DNA of 64,000 nt from CAZTHM01 sp041946825 (GTDB lineage: Bacteria > Acidobacteriota > Terriglobia > UBA7540): positions 9,835 through 73,834 of the forward strand of contig JBHGBD010000023.1 in the NCBI GenBank assembly GCA_041946825.1, given 5' to 3'. Positions 1 to 8,858 of this stretch are shown piece by piece. Both the position numbers and the translations under genes were made by a program. Numbering within the stretch: the first letter of the stretch is position 1; every line of letters begins with the position of its first letter. The notes under the pieces were generated by a model that made no database searches, was not told the origin of the DNA, and was given only the letters and a program-made list of their open reading frames with translations.

Positions 1-1
1 C

Positions 2-193
2 CGTGGCCAGAAACTGATCTACTGGGGGCCTTTGAAGCCGTTGGAGAACTTCCTCCTCAGAACGGCTCTCGTCCCATGGTCCTACGCGGCGTCGATCCTC
101 TATCACGACGCCTTCTGGTATCCACTTGTCGGGCGGGGCAGAGTCAGAAAGGCTCTTCAAACCGAATGGGGTGAGCTATTCCAACGCTACTGA
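2..193 (+). CDS. C-terminal fragment of a protein cut by the window edge
   Basis: An open frame enters from the left edge and ends at TGA 191-193, leaving about 63 residues. The fragment is rich in aromatic residues (a YHDAFWYP stretch, then TEWGELFQRY at the end). The ending faintly resembles C-termini of DUF362-type proteins, but I cannot assign it with confidence. It runs in the same direction as the sulfatase-like gene 36 nt downstream, so the two may be co-transcribed. Confidence 0.5.
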   Translation, partial: RGQKLIYWGPLKPLENFLLRTALVPWSYAASILYHDAFWYPLVGRGRVRKALQTEWGELFQRY

Positions 194-229
194 GCCACCG
201 GGGCGAGGCGAATTTGGATTTCCAATCTC

Positions 230-2329
230 GTGAACCCAGGAGGCGCGTTGCCTGATCGAGCCGTGTCCGCGCGACGAGCGGTCTTCTGGTGGTTCTGCCT
301 TCTGGGGGTCGGTGCGGGCTTTCTTATCGGCTCCGCCGAAGCCGTCATTGTTTCACGCGTACCACACGTCCCTGCTCTTCAGACGCCGGATGTGCGATCT
401 GTGATTTGGTTTCTTGCGCCCCTAACGGGAATGGCGTTGTTCGGACTTTGGGGCTCCAGCCTCGGCCTCATCGCCATGCGTCAAACCCCTTCCAATTCCC
501 GTTGGAATGTGTCCTTCTTCGCCAGCCTGGTTGGGGCCATATGTGCCTACGCTGCGACCGCCGTCAAACTCTTCCACGTGCGTGAAGGGGATTTGGCGTC
601 TTGGTCGAGTCTCGTCCACCCCATTCTCGCGTTCTTGGTGGGAGCATTAACCGCTCTCGTCGCCGCCCGCCTGGCCCCGCGCGCCCGGGAGTTGGCGTTA
701 GGCCGCCTCATGACTTCCCCTCCCCGATGGACCGGTGGATTGGTGGCAGTCGCCGGTTTGGTTTGCCTGGGCGGAACGGCGCTCTATCCCCAGCGGCCGT
801 CTTCGCGTGCTGCCCCCGCCGCCCCGCTTGCCTCCAATTCTCCGAATATTGTCCTTATTTCGCTTGACACGGTCCGCGCGGACCACCTTTCGTCGTACGG
901 CTACCCACGTCCCACCACCCCGACCATTGATCGTCTGGCCGGCCAGGGCGTTCTGTTTGAAGCAGCGATCGCGCCATCCGCGTGGACACTCGCCTCGCAC
1001 GCCTCGATGTTCACAGGCCTACTTCCCCACCAGCACGGAGCCAACTGGTTGGCCCCCCTTGACGGCCGCTTCCGAACTCTGGCGGAAATTCTGGCCTCTT
1101 ACGGCTACGAGACCGGCGGATTTACTTCCAACATTTTCTATGGCCAGGACGGCTGGGGGATGGGACAAGGGTTCTCCACCTTTGACGACGACAGCGCTTC
1201 ACGTCGGCATAATCTGGCCGCCACTCTAACAGGACGCGCGCTGTTGCAGCCGCTCTACCAGAACCTGGTCCGCTACGACCTCTTCGATCGTCGCAACGCG
1301 CGGGAGTTGAACCGCGATATCTTGCGGTGGCTCGAGGGGCGTTCGTCCCACCCTTATTTCCTCTTCGTAAACTACTTTGACGCGCACGATCCCTATATTA
1401 CCGGCACGCCGCACGACGCGCACTTCGGCCGGATAAGCAAAGGCGTCATCAAGCAAGTGAACTCCATCGACGGAGTGCAGGTCCCCGAACCCCTCAGCGC
1501 CGAGGAGCAAGCTTCCCTCATCACCGGATACGACAATTGCCTCGCCTTTCTCGATCAGCAGGTCGGCAAACTGGTGGAAGTCCTCCGCCAGTCGCCGGGC
1601 TGGCCGAACACCGTGGTTATCATCACGGCCGACCATGGGGAAGGCTTTGGAGAGCACGACCGCTACGGCCACGGCTGGAACGTCTATAAGGAAGCCGTCC
1701 ATGTCCCGTTGATCTTTCTGGGACCGGGGGTCCCGGGGGGCCTGCGCATTTCCCATTTGGTGCGGACCCGGGAGCTTTTTCCTACGATCCTGGACTTCGC
1801 AGTAGCCGACCGGTTACCAGTGCGGCGCGCCAGCTTGCGCCGATTCTGGACTCCGGGGTTCCAGCCCGACGCCTTCGACGATTTCGCCATTTCCGAAACC
1901 ACGGAGAACACCCCACTTCCCGATCCCTATTCCACGCTCGGCTTGATGACATCGGAATGGCACTATATTCATGACCGCACGGGCCAGGTGGAGCTTTACC
2001 GATGGCGGAACGATCCTGCGGAGAGGCAAAACCTGGCTGATTCTCCCCAATACCGCGAGACGCTCAGCCAATTGCGCGCGCGGCTCAAGGAGTATCTTGG
2101 TTCCTCCGTGCGGCCGTGGAAAGGCACGGCGTATCTCACCGCCCTGGATGAGTCCGGGTACTCTTTTCTGATCGAGACCGCGTTCAGGCCCACCGGTTCC
2201 CCGGGCCCTTCCAGTTCGCAGTATCAGATCGGGGCGGTGCAGACCCTTTTCCCTGCCGATGCACCGTCTGGCGCTCTACACCCGTCCCTATCCGACGAAG
2301 ACCTGATAAAAAGCCTGCCGTACCGGTGA
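230..2329 (+). CDS. Membrane-anchored sulfatase/alkaline-phosphatase-superfamily hydrolase
   Basis: The 699-residue protein has about five hydrophobic segments in residues 15-190, then a sulfatase-fold domain from about residue 205 (NIVLISLDTVRADH, the first metal-ligand motif) with the later TADHGEGFGEH metal site near residue 467. At the nucleophile position, where sulfatases carry C/S-x-P-S-R for formylglycine, the sequence reads T-L-A-S-H with Thr253. A Thr nucleophile is used by phosphotransferases of this superfamily, such as phosphoethanolamine and lipoteichoic acid transferases. A phosphoryl or phosphoglycerol transfer or hydrolysis role at the outer face of the inner membrane is therefore at least as likely as sulfate ester cleavage. 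The start is GTG. It heads a same-strand group with the spermidine-synthase-like and YfhO-like genes. Confidence 0.85.
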   Translation: MNPGGALPDRAVSARRAVFWWFCLLGVGAGFLIGSAEAVIVSRVPHVPALQTPDVRSVIWFLAPLTGMALFGLWGSSLGLIAMRQTPSNSRWNVSFFASLVGAICAYAATAVKLFHVREGDLASWSSLVHPILAFLVGALTALVAARLAPRARELALGRLMTSPPRWTGGLVAVAGLVCLGGTALYPQRPSSRAAPAAPLASNSPNIVLISLDTVRADHLSSYGYPRPTTPTIDRLAGQGVLFEAAIAPSAWTLASHASMFTGLLPHQHGANWLAPLDGRFRTLAEILASYGYETGGFTSNIFYGQDGWGMGQGFSTFDDDSASRRHNLAATLTGRALLQPLYQNLVRYDLFDRRNARELNRDILRWLEGRSSHPYFLFVNYFDAHDPYITGTPHDAHFGRISKGVIKQVNSIDGVQVPEPLSAEEQASLITGYDNCLAFLDQQVGKLVEVLRQSPGWPNTVVIITADHGEGFGEHDRYGHGWNVYKEAVHVPLIFLGPGVPGGLRISHLVRTRELFPTILDFAVADRLPVRRASLRRFWTPGFQPDAFDDFAISETTENTPLPDPYSTLGLMTSEWHYIHDRTGQVELYRWRNDPAERQNLADSPQYRETLSQLRARLKEYLGSSVRPWKGTAYLTALDESGYSFLIETAFRPTGSPGPSSSQYQIGAVQTLFPADAPSGALHPSLSDEDLIKSLPYR

Positions 2330-2395
2330 GTTTTGTGAACTTGCGGCAGGGCGGCAGTTCCCTCACAATGAAACCTTTCTTTCTCGCTGACCTCG

Positions 2396-4669
2396 ATGCC
2401 TGGAAATGACATTTCGGAGAAAGACCCAGCGCGCGGACATTCCACTTCCAGCCTGGTTGAGTTCGAGCTGTTCCTTATCAGCCTCCTGATCCTATTTCTG
2501 GAATTGGCCTGTATTCGCTGGTTCCCCGCCCATGTAATGTTCCTCACCTTTTTCACCAACACGGTATTACTTGCCTGCTTCCTTGGAATGTCGGTGGGTT
2601 GCATGGCCGCCGCCCGACCACGGAACCACCTGGCCTGGACGCCAGCGATTCTAGCCGCAGGCATGGCGGCAGCGCATCTCGTGGAGCGTTGGCGAGTGGA
2701 CGTGCAAAAGCTTGTTACCGTTGGAAACGTGCGGTCGCCACAGCTAGTGTTTTTCGGGACAGAGTACATCACACCCGATCCCGCCAAATTCTTCCTCCCC
2801 GTGGAAGTCATGGGAGGCTTCTTCTTCCTGGTGATCGCATTGGCCATCATTGGCCCGGGTCAGGAACTCGGGAGAGCCTTCGTTCAAGTGCCCAATCGTG
2901 TGCGCGCCTATAGCCTGAACATTGCGGGAAGCCTGGCAGGGATTATTTTGTTTGCCGCCTGTTCGTGGTGGGAATTGCCGCCGTTCTGGTGGTTCCTGGC
3001 AGTGGTCGCGGGCATTCTATATTTCCTGAATAAGCGTGGGCTTGTCCGCCAGCCCGTGACCTTGGCATCCTCCGGGATCGCCTTGGTCGCGGTCCTAGCA
3101 CTCGCATCGCTTCGATCCGGCCCAGTGCGGCAGAACGGAAAGCAGATCGGAGAGACCCTCTGGTCGCCCTACTACCGCGTTGATTACGATTGGCGGGATC
3201 GCTCGATGACGGTTAACTTGATCGCCGCGCACCAGCAAATGATTGCTCGGAACGACGATTCGTCCCCGGCCCCTGCCTACGCGCTGCCGCACATCCTCAA
3301 CCGTGACGCAGGCGGAACTCCCTTCAGAGACGTCCTGGTCATTGGCGCGGGAAGCGGTAATGACGTGAGCCGCGCACTGCAGTGGGGAGCCCAGCATGTC
3401 GATGCCATCGAAATTGATCCGGTAATCTATGCCCTGGGAAAAGCTCATCACCCTGACAGCCCCTATTCAGATCCGCGGGTCACAGTGCATCTGGATGATG
3501 GGCGCAATTTCCTGCGCTCGACGAATAAGAAGTATGACCTGATCATCTATGCTCTCGTGGATTCGCTGGTCCTGCACAGCAGCTACAGCAACATCCGTCT
3601 GGAGAGTTACCTGTTTACCGGCCAGGCCTTTGATGACGTCCGACGGTGCCTTAAACCGAACGGGCAGTTCGTGGCCTATAACTATTTTCGCCAGGGTTGG
3701 ATCGTGGCCCGGCTCTATAGAGGACTCGAGGAGGCGTTCGGGTCCGCCCCTATCGTCCTGACTCTTCCCGCCCGACCTATCGTCGAACCGCAAACTTCCG
3801 GCGGATTTACGGTCATCTTCACAGGCGAAACATCCCGATTGAGACAAGCCTTTGAGCGGCATCACGAATACTGGCTGCGTGATTACGAAGCGCCCGGACC
3901 CCAGTCCCCCAACGGTTTTGAGCAACAACCCGGACCTGATGAAACGGGGCGTTGGAAGCGACTTATCCTCGCGAGAGTAAGCCAATCCGAGGAAGTTCGC
4001 ACGTCGAGTGACGATTGGCCGTTCCTTTACTTGCGAAAGCCGATGATTCCCTCACTGAGCCTGCGCGGGATGGGCATCATGGGCGGCTTGGGGATCTTAC
4101 TTTTGTTCCTCGCCCTTCCCAGGAAACGTGGGCGCCTGGGACGATTCAGGGTGGATCCGCGGATGTTTTTTCTGGGCGCGGGATTCATGCTGGTGGAGAC
4201 AAAGGCCGTCGTGCACCTGGCGCTGCTCTTCGGCAGCACGTGGATGGTGAACTCGGTTGTCTTCTTCGCGATTCTCGTAATGATTCTGCTTGCCAATCTC
4301 TTTGTCCTGAAGTTCAGCCCCCAACGCCTGGAGGGCTACTACGCGGGGTTGTTCATTGCTCTGGCGCTAAACGTTCTTATCCCACTCGACTACTTCCTGG
4401 GAATGAATCGCGGTGGGCAAGTGATCGCCTCTTGCCTCCTCGTATTCGCGCCCATCTTTTTTGCCGGCGTGGTCTTTGCGGTATCGTTCGGCCGAAGCAG
4501 GGACCCGGACCTCGATTTTGGCGCCAACACCGCGGGAGCGATGCTGGGGGGACTGGCGGAAAACACCTCCATGTTGTTTGGATTTCAATATCTCGGGTTG
4601 GTCACTGCGTTGTTCTACGCGCTGTCGGCGATTTTAGCCAGGAGGCCGGGGCCGGATTCATTACCCTGA
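2396..4669 (+). CDS. Polytopic membrane protein with spermidine-synthase-like domain
   Basis: The 757-residue protein starts with several transmembrane helices (residues about 20-250). A soluble spermidine-synthase/SAM-methyltransferase-type Rossmann domain follows (about 290-500), with the nucleotide-binding motif VIGAGSGNDV, the acidic strand AIEIDP and the DDGRNFL motif. At least five further transmembrane helices follow (about 555-750). Membrane proteins of this architecture are widespread but mostly uncharacterised; the substrate cannot be read from sequence. A true polyamine aminopropyltransferase is unlikely because the usual cytosolic enzyme is about 300 residues and soluble. It lies between a sulfatase-like gene and a YfhO-like gene, which suggests an envelope polymer or lipid-linked substrate (inference). 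Confidence 0.75.
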   Translation: MPGNDISEKDPARGHSTSSLVEFELFLISLLILFLELACIRWFPAHVMFLTFFTNTVLLACFLGMSVGCMAAARPRNHLAWTPAILAAGMAAAHLVERWRVDVQKLVTVGNVRSPQLVFFGTEYITPDPAKFFLPVEVMGGFFFLVIALAIIGPGQELGRAFVQVPNRVRAYSLNIAGSLAGIILFAACSWWELPPFWWFLAVVAGILYFLNKRGLVRQPVTLASSGIALVAVLALASLRSGPVRQNGKQIGETLWSPYYRVDYDWRDRSMTVNLIAAHQQMIARNDDSSPAPAYALPHILNRDAGGTPFRDVLVIGAGSGNDVSRALQWGAQHVDAIEIDPVIYALGKAHHPDSPYSDPRVTVHLDDGRNFLRSTNKKYDLIIYALVDSLVLHSSYSNIRLESYLFTGQAFDDVRRCLKPNGQFVAYNYFRQGWIVARLYRGLEEAFGSAPIVLTLPARPIVEPQTSGGFTVIFTGETSRLRQAFERHHEYWLRDYEAPGPQSPNGFEQQPGPDETGRWKRLILARVSQSEEVRTSSDDWPFLYLRKPMIPSLSLRGMGIMGGLGILLLFLALPRKRGRLGRFRVDPRMFFLGAGFMLVETKAVVHLALLFGSTWMVNSVVFFAILVMILLANLFVLKFSPQRLEGYYAGLFIALALNVLIPLDYFLGMNRGGQVIASCLLVFAPIFFAGVVFAVSFGRSRDPDLDFGANTAGAMLGGLAENTSMLFGFQYLGLVTALFYALSAILARRPGPDSLP

Positions 4670-4701
4670 AACGATCCAGGTTCAGCGTTCCTCGATTTCA
4701 T

Positions 4702-7239
4702 ATGGCCACATCCCCCGCCCCGGAAATGCCGGCTCAACCGCCTGCTCCTGCCAGGCGGTCCCTCTACGTGCAGTCGGATTTCGCGGCCCTTAGTGTTCTC
4801 GTCGCATGCATTGCCGCATTTTTCTGGAAAGTCCTCTTCACGCCTGCCATGTTCTTCTACCGCGATGTCTTCAATTACAGCTATCCGCACGCGCGGTTCA
4901 TTCAGGAAATGTGCCGGCTTGGACAGCTCCCCTTGTGGAATCCCTACCTGAACTTCGGCGAGCCTGTTCTGGCCAATCCGAATTTCCTCTTCTTCTACCC
5001 GACCACGCTTCTGTTGATTGCCCTGCCTGTCAATGTCGCGTATACGCTGCACTTTGTTTTGCATTTTGCGTTCGGCGCGGCAGGGACTTACTTGCTGGCG
5101 CGACGGTGGAAACAAAGTCGCACTGCGGCATTCCTCGCAGCACTTGTATTCGCCTTCAGTGGGCCGGTCCTGTCGCTTGGCAGCCTATACAACCACGCCG
5201 CCGCGGCCGCTTGGATCCCGTGGATTCTGCTTCTGTCTGATCGAGTTTGTGAAAGCCACCAGCGGAGTGACTGGATAGCCTTATCGTTTGCTTTCGCTTT
5301 GCAGTTTCTCGCCGCCGAACCCTTCACACTGATTGCCACATTCGCGATGGCAACCGCCTACGCCATATTCCTATGCGGGAGTTTCCGGCGCCCGTTCAGC
5401 CCAGCAAATGGCCGCATCATGGCAGGCTTTGCGGCAGTCGGATGCTTGATGCTGGCCCTTAGTGCGGTTCAGCTTCTTCCTGCGATCGACCTGCTAAGCC
5501 ATTCTCGCCGCGGAACGCAAGGCTTTCCCTTCACCGAGACAACCGCTTGGTCACTGCACCCCCTCTCATTGATCGAGCTTATCGTGCCGAGATTCTTTGG
5601 CTCCTCATTGGATGGCCCCACGCTGTGGACGGTAGTTCTGGGATGCCAGAACATGCCCTATTACCCGTCGCTGTTTGTAGGATGTGTGCCTTTCTTTTTC
5701 GCATTGGTTGGATGGGCTATTGGAAACGACCGGCGCCGCAACTATGCGGCCGGGACTTTCCTTGTACTACTTGTGCTTTCGTTTGGCCGATTCACAACAA
5801 TCTTCTGGCTGCTCTACAAGGTCTGTCCCCCACTCTCGCTTGTCCGCTTTCCGGCGAAGCTGTTGGTGCCTGCCCTTCTACTTGCTGCTCTGCTCGCGGG
5901 AGCAGGCTTTGACGCTCTGCGATCTGCCGGAGTGGACAACGCGAAGATTCGGCGGCGTATCCTGATGCCCCTTCAGATCACGTTTGGCTGCGGCGCGGCC
6001 GTGTGGTTGATGTCCCTATTCACGCCGTCATTGATCTCCGGCCCGGCCGAGTGGATCTTGCGAAGAACCAACGCGATGTATGCGGCAGGACCCTCGAATC
6101 TTCTGCGCGCTGAGCAAGTCGCCGACGCCGTTGACCATTTCCTTAGGATGCTGCGGCTGAATCTGCCAGGTCTGGAGGGTTTCGTCTTAGGCGGCTGGAT
6201 CTGGCTCCTCGCCCTGGGTCGCGGACGAAGTTGGGCTCATCGCGTTCTGCCAATTGCAGCTCTTCTTGCCGGGGCGCAATTGCTTTTCGAAAACTATTCA
6301 ATCAATCCAACCGTCCCCGGGACTTTCTACGAATACCACCCGCCGGTGGCCGCCTACCTCCAGGACTCCAGTTCGCCCAGCCGTTTTGCCCACATTTTCA
6401 GGGAAGCAGAGACGACTCACGGCTCACCTGATATTCAGAGATTCCTGAATTTCGAATCGCTACCCGAAGCCGCCGGGCTTTCGCCGTTGGCGCAAGCCGC
6501 ATTTCGGGACAGACTCATGTTGGCCCGCGGTTCAATGCTCGAAAGAATCGAAGGGGTTTCGAACATCGATGTAGAGTGGTCGTTTGCACCATTCCTTGCG
6601 GAATTCTGGGAGTACGCGACGCGAGCTGCTCCCAATTCGGGGGAACTCGCCTGCTTACTGGGCCGGAGCAACGTCAAATACCAAATACTTCGAGCGCGAT
6701 TGCCGGATTCGTCGCGGCACGAGGTAGCAAAAATCTTCAACGGCTCGCCGCTGCCCGGATATCTTTACGAGAACCTATGTGTGACGCCGCGCGCATACAT
6801 AGCCGCGGCGGCCTACTACTCGACGAGCCCCAGCGAAACACTGGCGAGGATGTCCTCGCCCCAATTCGACCCCACGCAGGAAGTCGTCCTTTTTGGAGCG
6901 CCGGTTTCCACGCCTCCTGCGCCAACATCCGGTTCCGCTGGAGACGTCATCATCGCAGAGCGACGACCAAATTCGGTGGTGCTCAAGGCCGATATTTTCC
7001 GGCCAGGCTACGTCGTTCTCCTAGATCGCTTCGACGCCAACTGGCGCGCCACCATCGATGGAATGGAAACTCCTGTCTTCCGTGCCAATCAACTTTTTCG
7101 CGCCGTTCAGGCAGGGGCAGGCCGGCACGAAATCTGCTTCGAATATCGTCAGCGCGGACTTAACGCAGGATTGGCGATTTCCGGTGTGACGGTCGCAGCA
7201 CTAATGATTCTCTACGGCTTAGGGCTCCGCCGCCGGTAG
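4702..7239 (+). CDS. YfhO-like multi-pass membrane protein (GT-C-like)
   Basis: The 845-residue protein has about a dozen transmembrane helices and resembles YfhO-family proteins. An early loop reads RDVFNYSYPHARF, followed by LPLWNPYLNFGEP, a pattern typical of this GT-C-like group. A C-terminal beta-rich tail carries FDANWRATIDG. YfhO proteins are implicated in glycosylation of wall polymers using lipid-linked sugars at the outer membrane leaflet. The frame is open further upstream (from 4015), but that stretch overlaps the preceding gene in another frame. ATG 4702 gives a normal N-terminus and is preferred. The 3' end overlaps the convergent glycosyltransferase gene by 28 nt. Confidence 0.8.
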   Translation: MATSPAPEMPAQPPAPARRSLYVQSDFAALSVLVACIAAFFWKVLFTPAMFFYRDVFNYSYPHARFIQEMCRLGQLPLWNPYLNFGEPVLANPNFLFFYPTTLLLIALPVNVAYTLHFVLHFAFGAAGTYLLARRWKQSRTAAFLAALVFAFSGPVLSLGSLYNHAAAAAWIPWILLLSDRVCESHQRSDWIALSFAFALQFLAAEPFTLIATFAMATAYAIFLCGSFRRPFSPANGRIMAGFAAVGCLMLALSAVQLLPAIDLLSHSRRGTQGFPFTETTAWSLHPLSLIELIVPRFFGSSLDGPTLWTVVLGCQNMPYYPSLFVGCVPFFFALVGWAIGNDRRRNYAAGTFLVLLVLSFGRFTTIFWLLYKVCPPLSLVRFPAKLLVPALLLAALLAGAGFDALRSAGVDNAKIRRRILMPLQITFGCGAAVWLMSLFTPSLISGPAEWILRRTNAMYAAGPSNLLRAEQVADAVDHFLRMLRLNLPGLEGFVLGGWIWLLALGRGRSWAHRVLPIAALLAGAQLLFENYSINPTVPGTFYEYHPPVAAYLQDSSSPSRFAHIFREAETTHGSPDIQRFLNFESLPEAAGLSPLAQAAFRDRLMLARGSMLERIEGVSNIDVEWSFAPFLAEFWEYATRAAPNSGELACLLGRSNVKYQILRARLPDSSRHEVAKIFNGSPLPGYLYENLCVTPRAYIAAAAYYSTSPSETLARMSSPQFDPTQEVVLFGAPVSTPPAPTSGSAGDVIIAERRPNSVVLKADIFRPGYVVLLDRFDANWRATIDGMETPVFRANQLFRAVQAGAGRHEICFEYRQRGLNAGLAISGVTVAALMILYGLGLRRR

Positions 7240-8858
7240 ATTGTGAAGTAAGGCAGAACCTCTGCCGGCTCATAGTAATCGTCAATGAAGATCGCAAGTT
7301 CCGGGAAAGCCTGCAGGTGTCGCTCGGAATCCCAATAGGTGTAGGTAATCGAAGAGACCATGTCATCACGCGCCACGATGAAAAAGCGTGGCGGCGCCTC
7401 TTTCAAATCATCGACAAGTTCCGAGCGCCACGCGGATGGCGCCCACGGGGAGATCAAAGCAAGGTTCGTAACGAATCGCGTCGGAAACCGCCGTTCCGTA
7501 ATGAAGTAAATCAGCGGCTCGCTTCCCCACACAAAGACCTTGTCTGACGGAGCTGAGTTGGCGCGCAGATAAGCGATGACTCGCATCTGATCCTGAAAAT
7601 GCGAGATGGGAAAGGCCCACGGATATTCGGCGTATGACCGATCGCGGTCACGAATCCAGTCTCCGAGCGATTTGTACTGCACATACGCATCGCTCAATTC
7701 CCCTGGCACGAACCAGACAGCCACGTTGGCAAAGGCAATCCAAACCAACACCCGGGCCAGCCGCCAACCACGCTGGACGAAAAACGTTCCCGCGGTCTTG
7801 CACACCTCCCAGATCTTCACGGCCAGGTATCCCCAAATCATGGCGAAAAAGGGGTAGGAGGTCTCAAATGTGTACCCATGGTATCGAACCTGCATCGCTG
7901 TCGAGGCGAACCCCACGGCTGTGGCAGCGAGAATTGGACCGAGACGGGAAAGTTCGCGTCTCCAAAATGCAATGAGAAGCGCCGCGAGGGTTGCACATTC
8001 CGTCCAAATTCCGAGGACGAACTGAACGCGCCGGACGACAAAAAGCCAGTAGCTGTCGATGTGGTCGATCGCCATGGTGGAGTAGCGGGGGAGAACTTCA
8101 AATTGCACTTCCTTCATAGCGGGCCAGGCGCCGGAAAACCAGAACATGGCGAGTACGGCGATAACCGCCAACCCGAATGCCGAACCCAAAACCACCGCCC
8201 ACGGCATCCATCGGCGCCACGGCGTAGCGAAACCCACGAACCGGGGCCTGTCATCCAGGCCGCTCAGGTCCAGGTGAGGAAGCAGCATCACGAGCGGCAA
8301 AAAGGCAATCGCGTTGTACTTGATCCAAAACGCCGCGGCGAGCAGGATTCCGGCGGAGAAATAGCGAAGCCACGGCCATGCTTCGTCTCGGAGGACCGCG
8401 AAAAAGGCCAGAAAGACGAAGACCATGAGGAATGTTTCCGTTTGCGCTGCGTGCCAGTAGCCGCCCTGAACGTGCCACACACCGTGTACGACCACGGCAA
8501 TCGCTGCCGCTGGATTGCCCAGGTACCTCCTGGCAAAGTAGAAGATCAGACACGAAATGCCTATCAGCCACAACAAGTCTACGATCCCGACCCACCACAT
8601 CACGGGCCCGAAGATTTTCACGATAAGCGTAAAGATGTAGAAGATGCCAGGGGGCTTGTTATCCCAAAGGTCGCGGTAAAGTTCCTGGCCGTCGAGCAGG
8701 CCGCGGGCAATGACGCAATAGGTGGCTTGGTCGCGAGCGACGGGATAAGCCAGGGCGGGAAGCGCACGAAGTACCACGACGGACAGAGCGCCGAGCAACC
8801 ATTTCATCGTTCCTGTCTGTGGCGCACCACCGGGCGCTGTTGTCAATGCGTCTGCCAT
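7212..8858 (-). CDS. GT39-type (ArnT/PMT-like) membrane glycosyltransferase, copy B
   Basis: The 548-residue multi-pass protein belongs to the dolichyl/undecaprenyl-phosphate-sugar transferase family. The first periplasmic loop carries RDQATY (Asp43) and YRDLWDNKPP (Asp66), the acidic motifs expected of PMT/ArnT-type enzymes, which move a sugar from a polyprenyl-phosphate donor to lipid, protein or polysaccharide. About ten further hydrophobic segments follow and a soluble C-terminal region ends the protein. It overlaps its paralogue (8843-10570) by 16 nt, so the two are a translationally coupled tandem pair. The acceptor is unknown. Confidence 0.85.
   Translation of the reverse strand: MADALTTAPGGAPQTGTMKWLLGALSVVVLRALPALAYPVARDQATYCVIARGLLDGQELYRDLWDNKPPGIFYIFTLIVKIFGPVMWWVGIVDLLWLIGISCLIFYFARRYLGNPAAAIAVVVHGVWHVQGGYWHAAQTETFLMVFVFLAFFAVLRDEAWPWLRYFSAGILLAAAFWIKYNAIAFLPLVMLLPHLDLSGLDDRPRFVGFATPWRRWMPWAVVLGSAFGLAVIAVLAMFWFSGAWPAMKEVQFEVLPRYSTMAIDHIDSYWLFVVRRVQFVLGIWTECATLAALLIAFWRRELSRLGPILAATAVGFASTAMQVRYHGYTFETSYPFFAMIWGYLAVKIWEVCKTAGTFFVQRGWRLARVLVWIAFANVAVWFVPGELSDAYVQYKSLGDWIRDRDRSYAEYPWAFPISHFQDQMRVIAYLRANSAPSDKVFVWGSEPLIYFITERRFPTRFVTNLALISPWAPSAWRSELVDDLKEAPPRFFIVARDDMVSSITYTYWDSERHLQAFPELAIFIDDYYEPAEVLPYFTIYRRRSPKP

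Noticed and set aside
4015..4701. N-terminal extension of the YfhO-like gene
   Set aside because: Overlaps the preceding gene in another frame, and the extension has no hydrophobic or conserved pattern.
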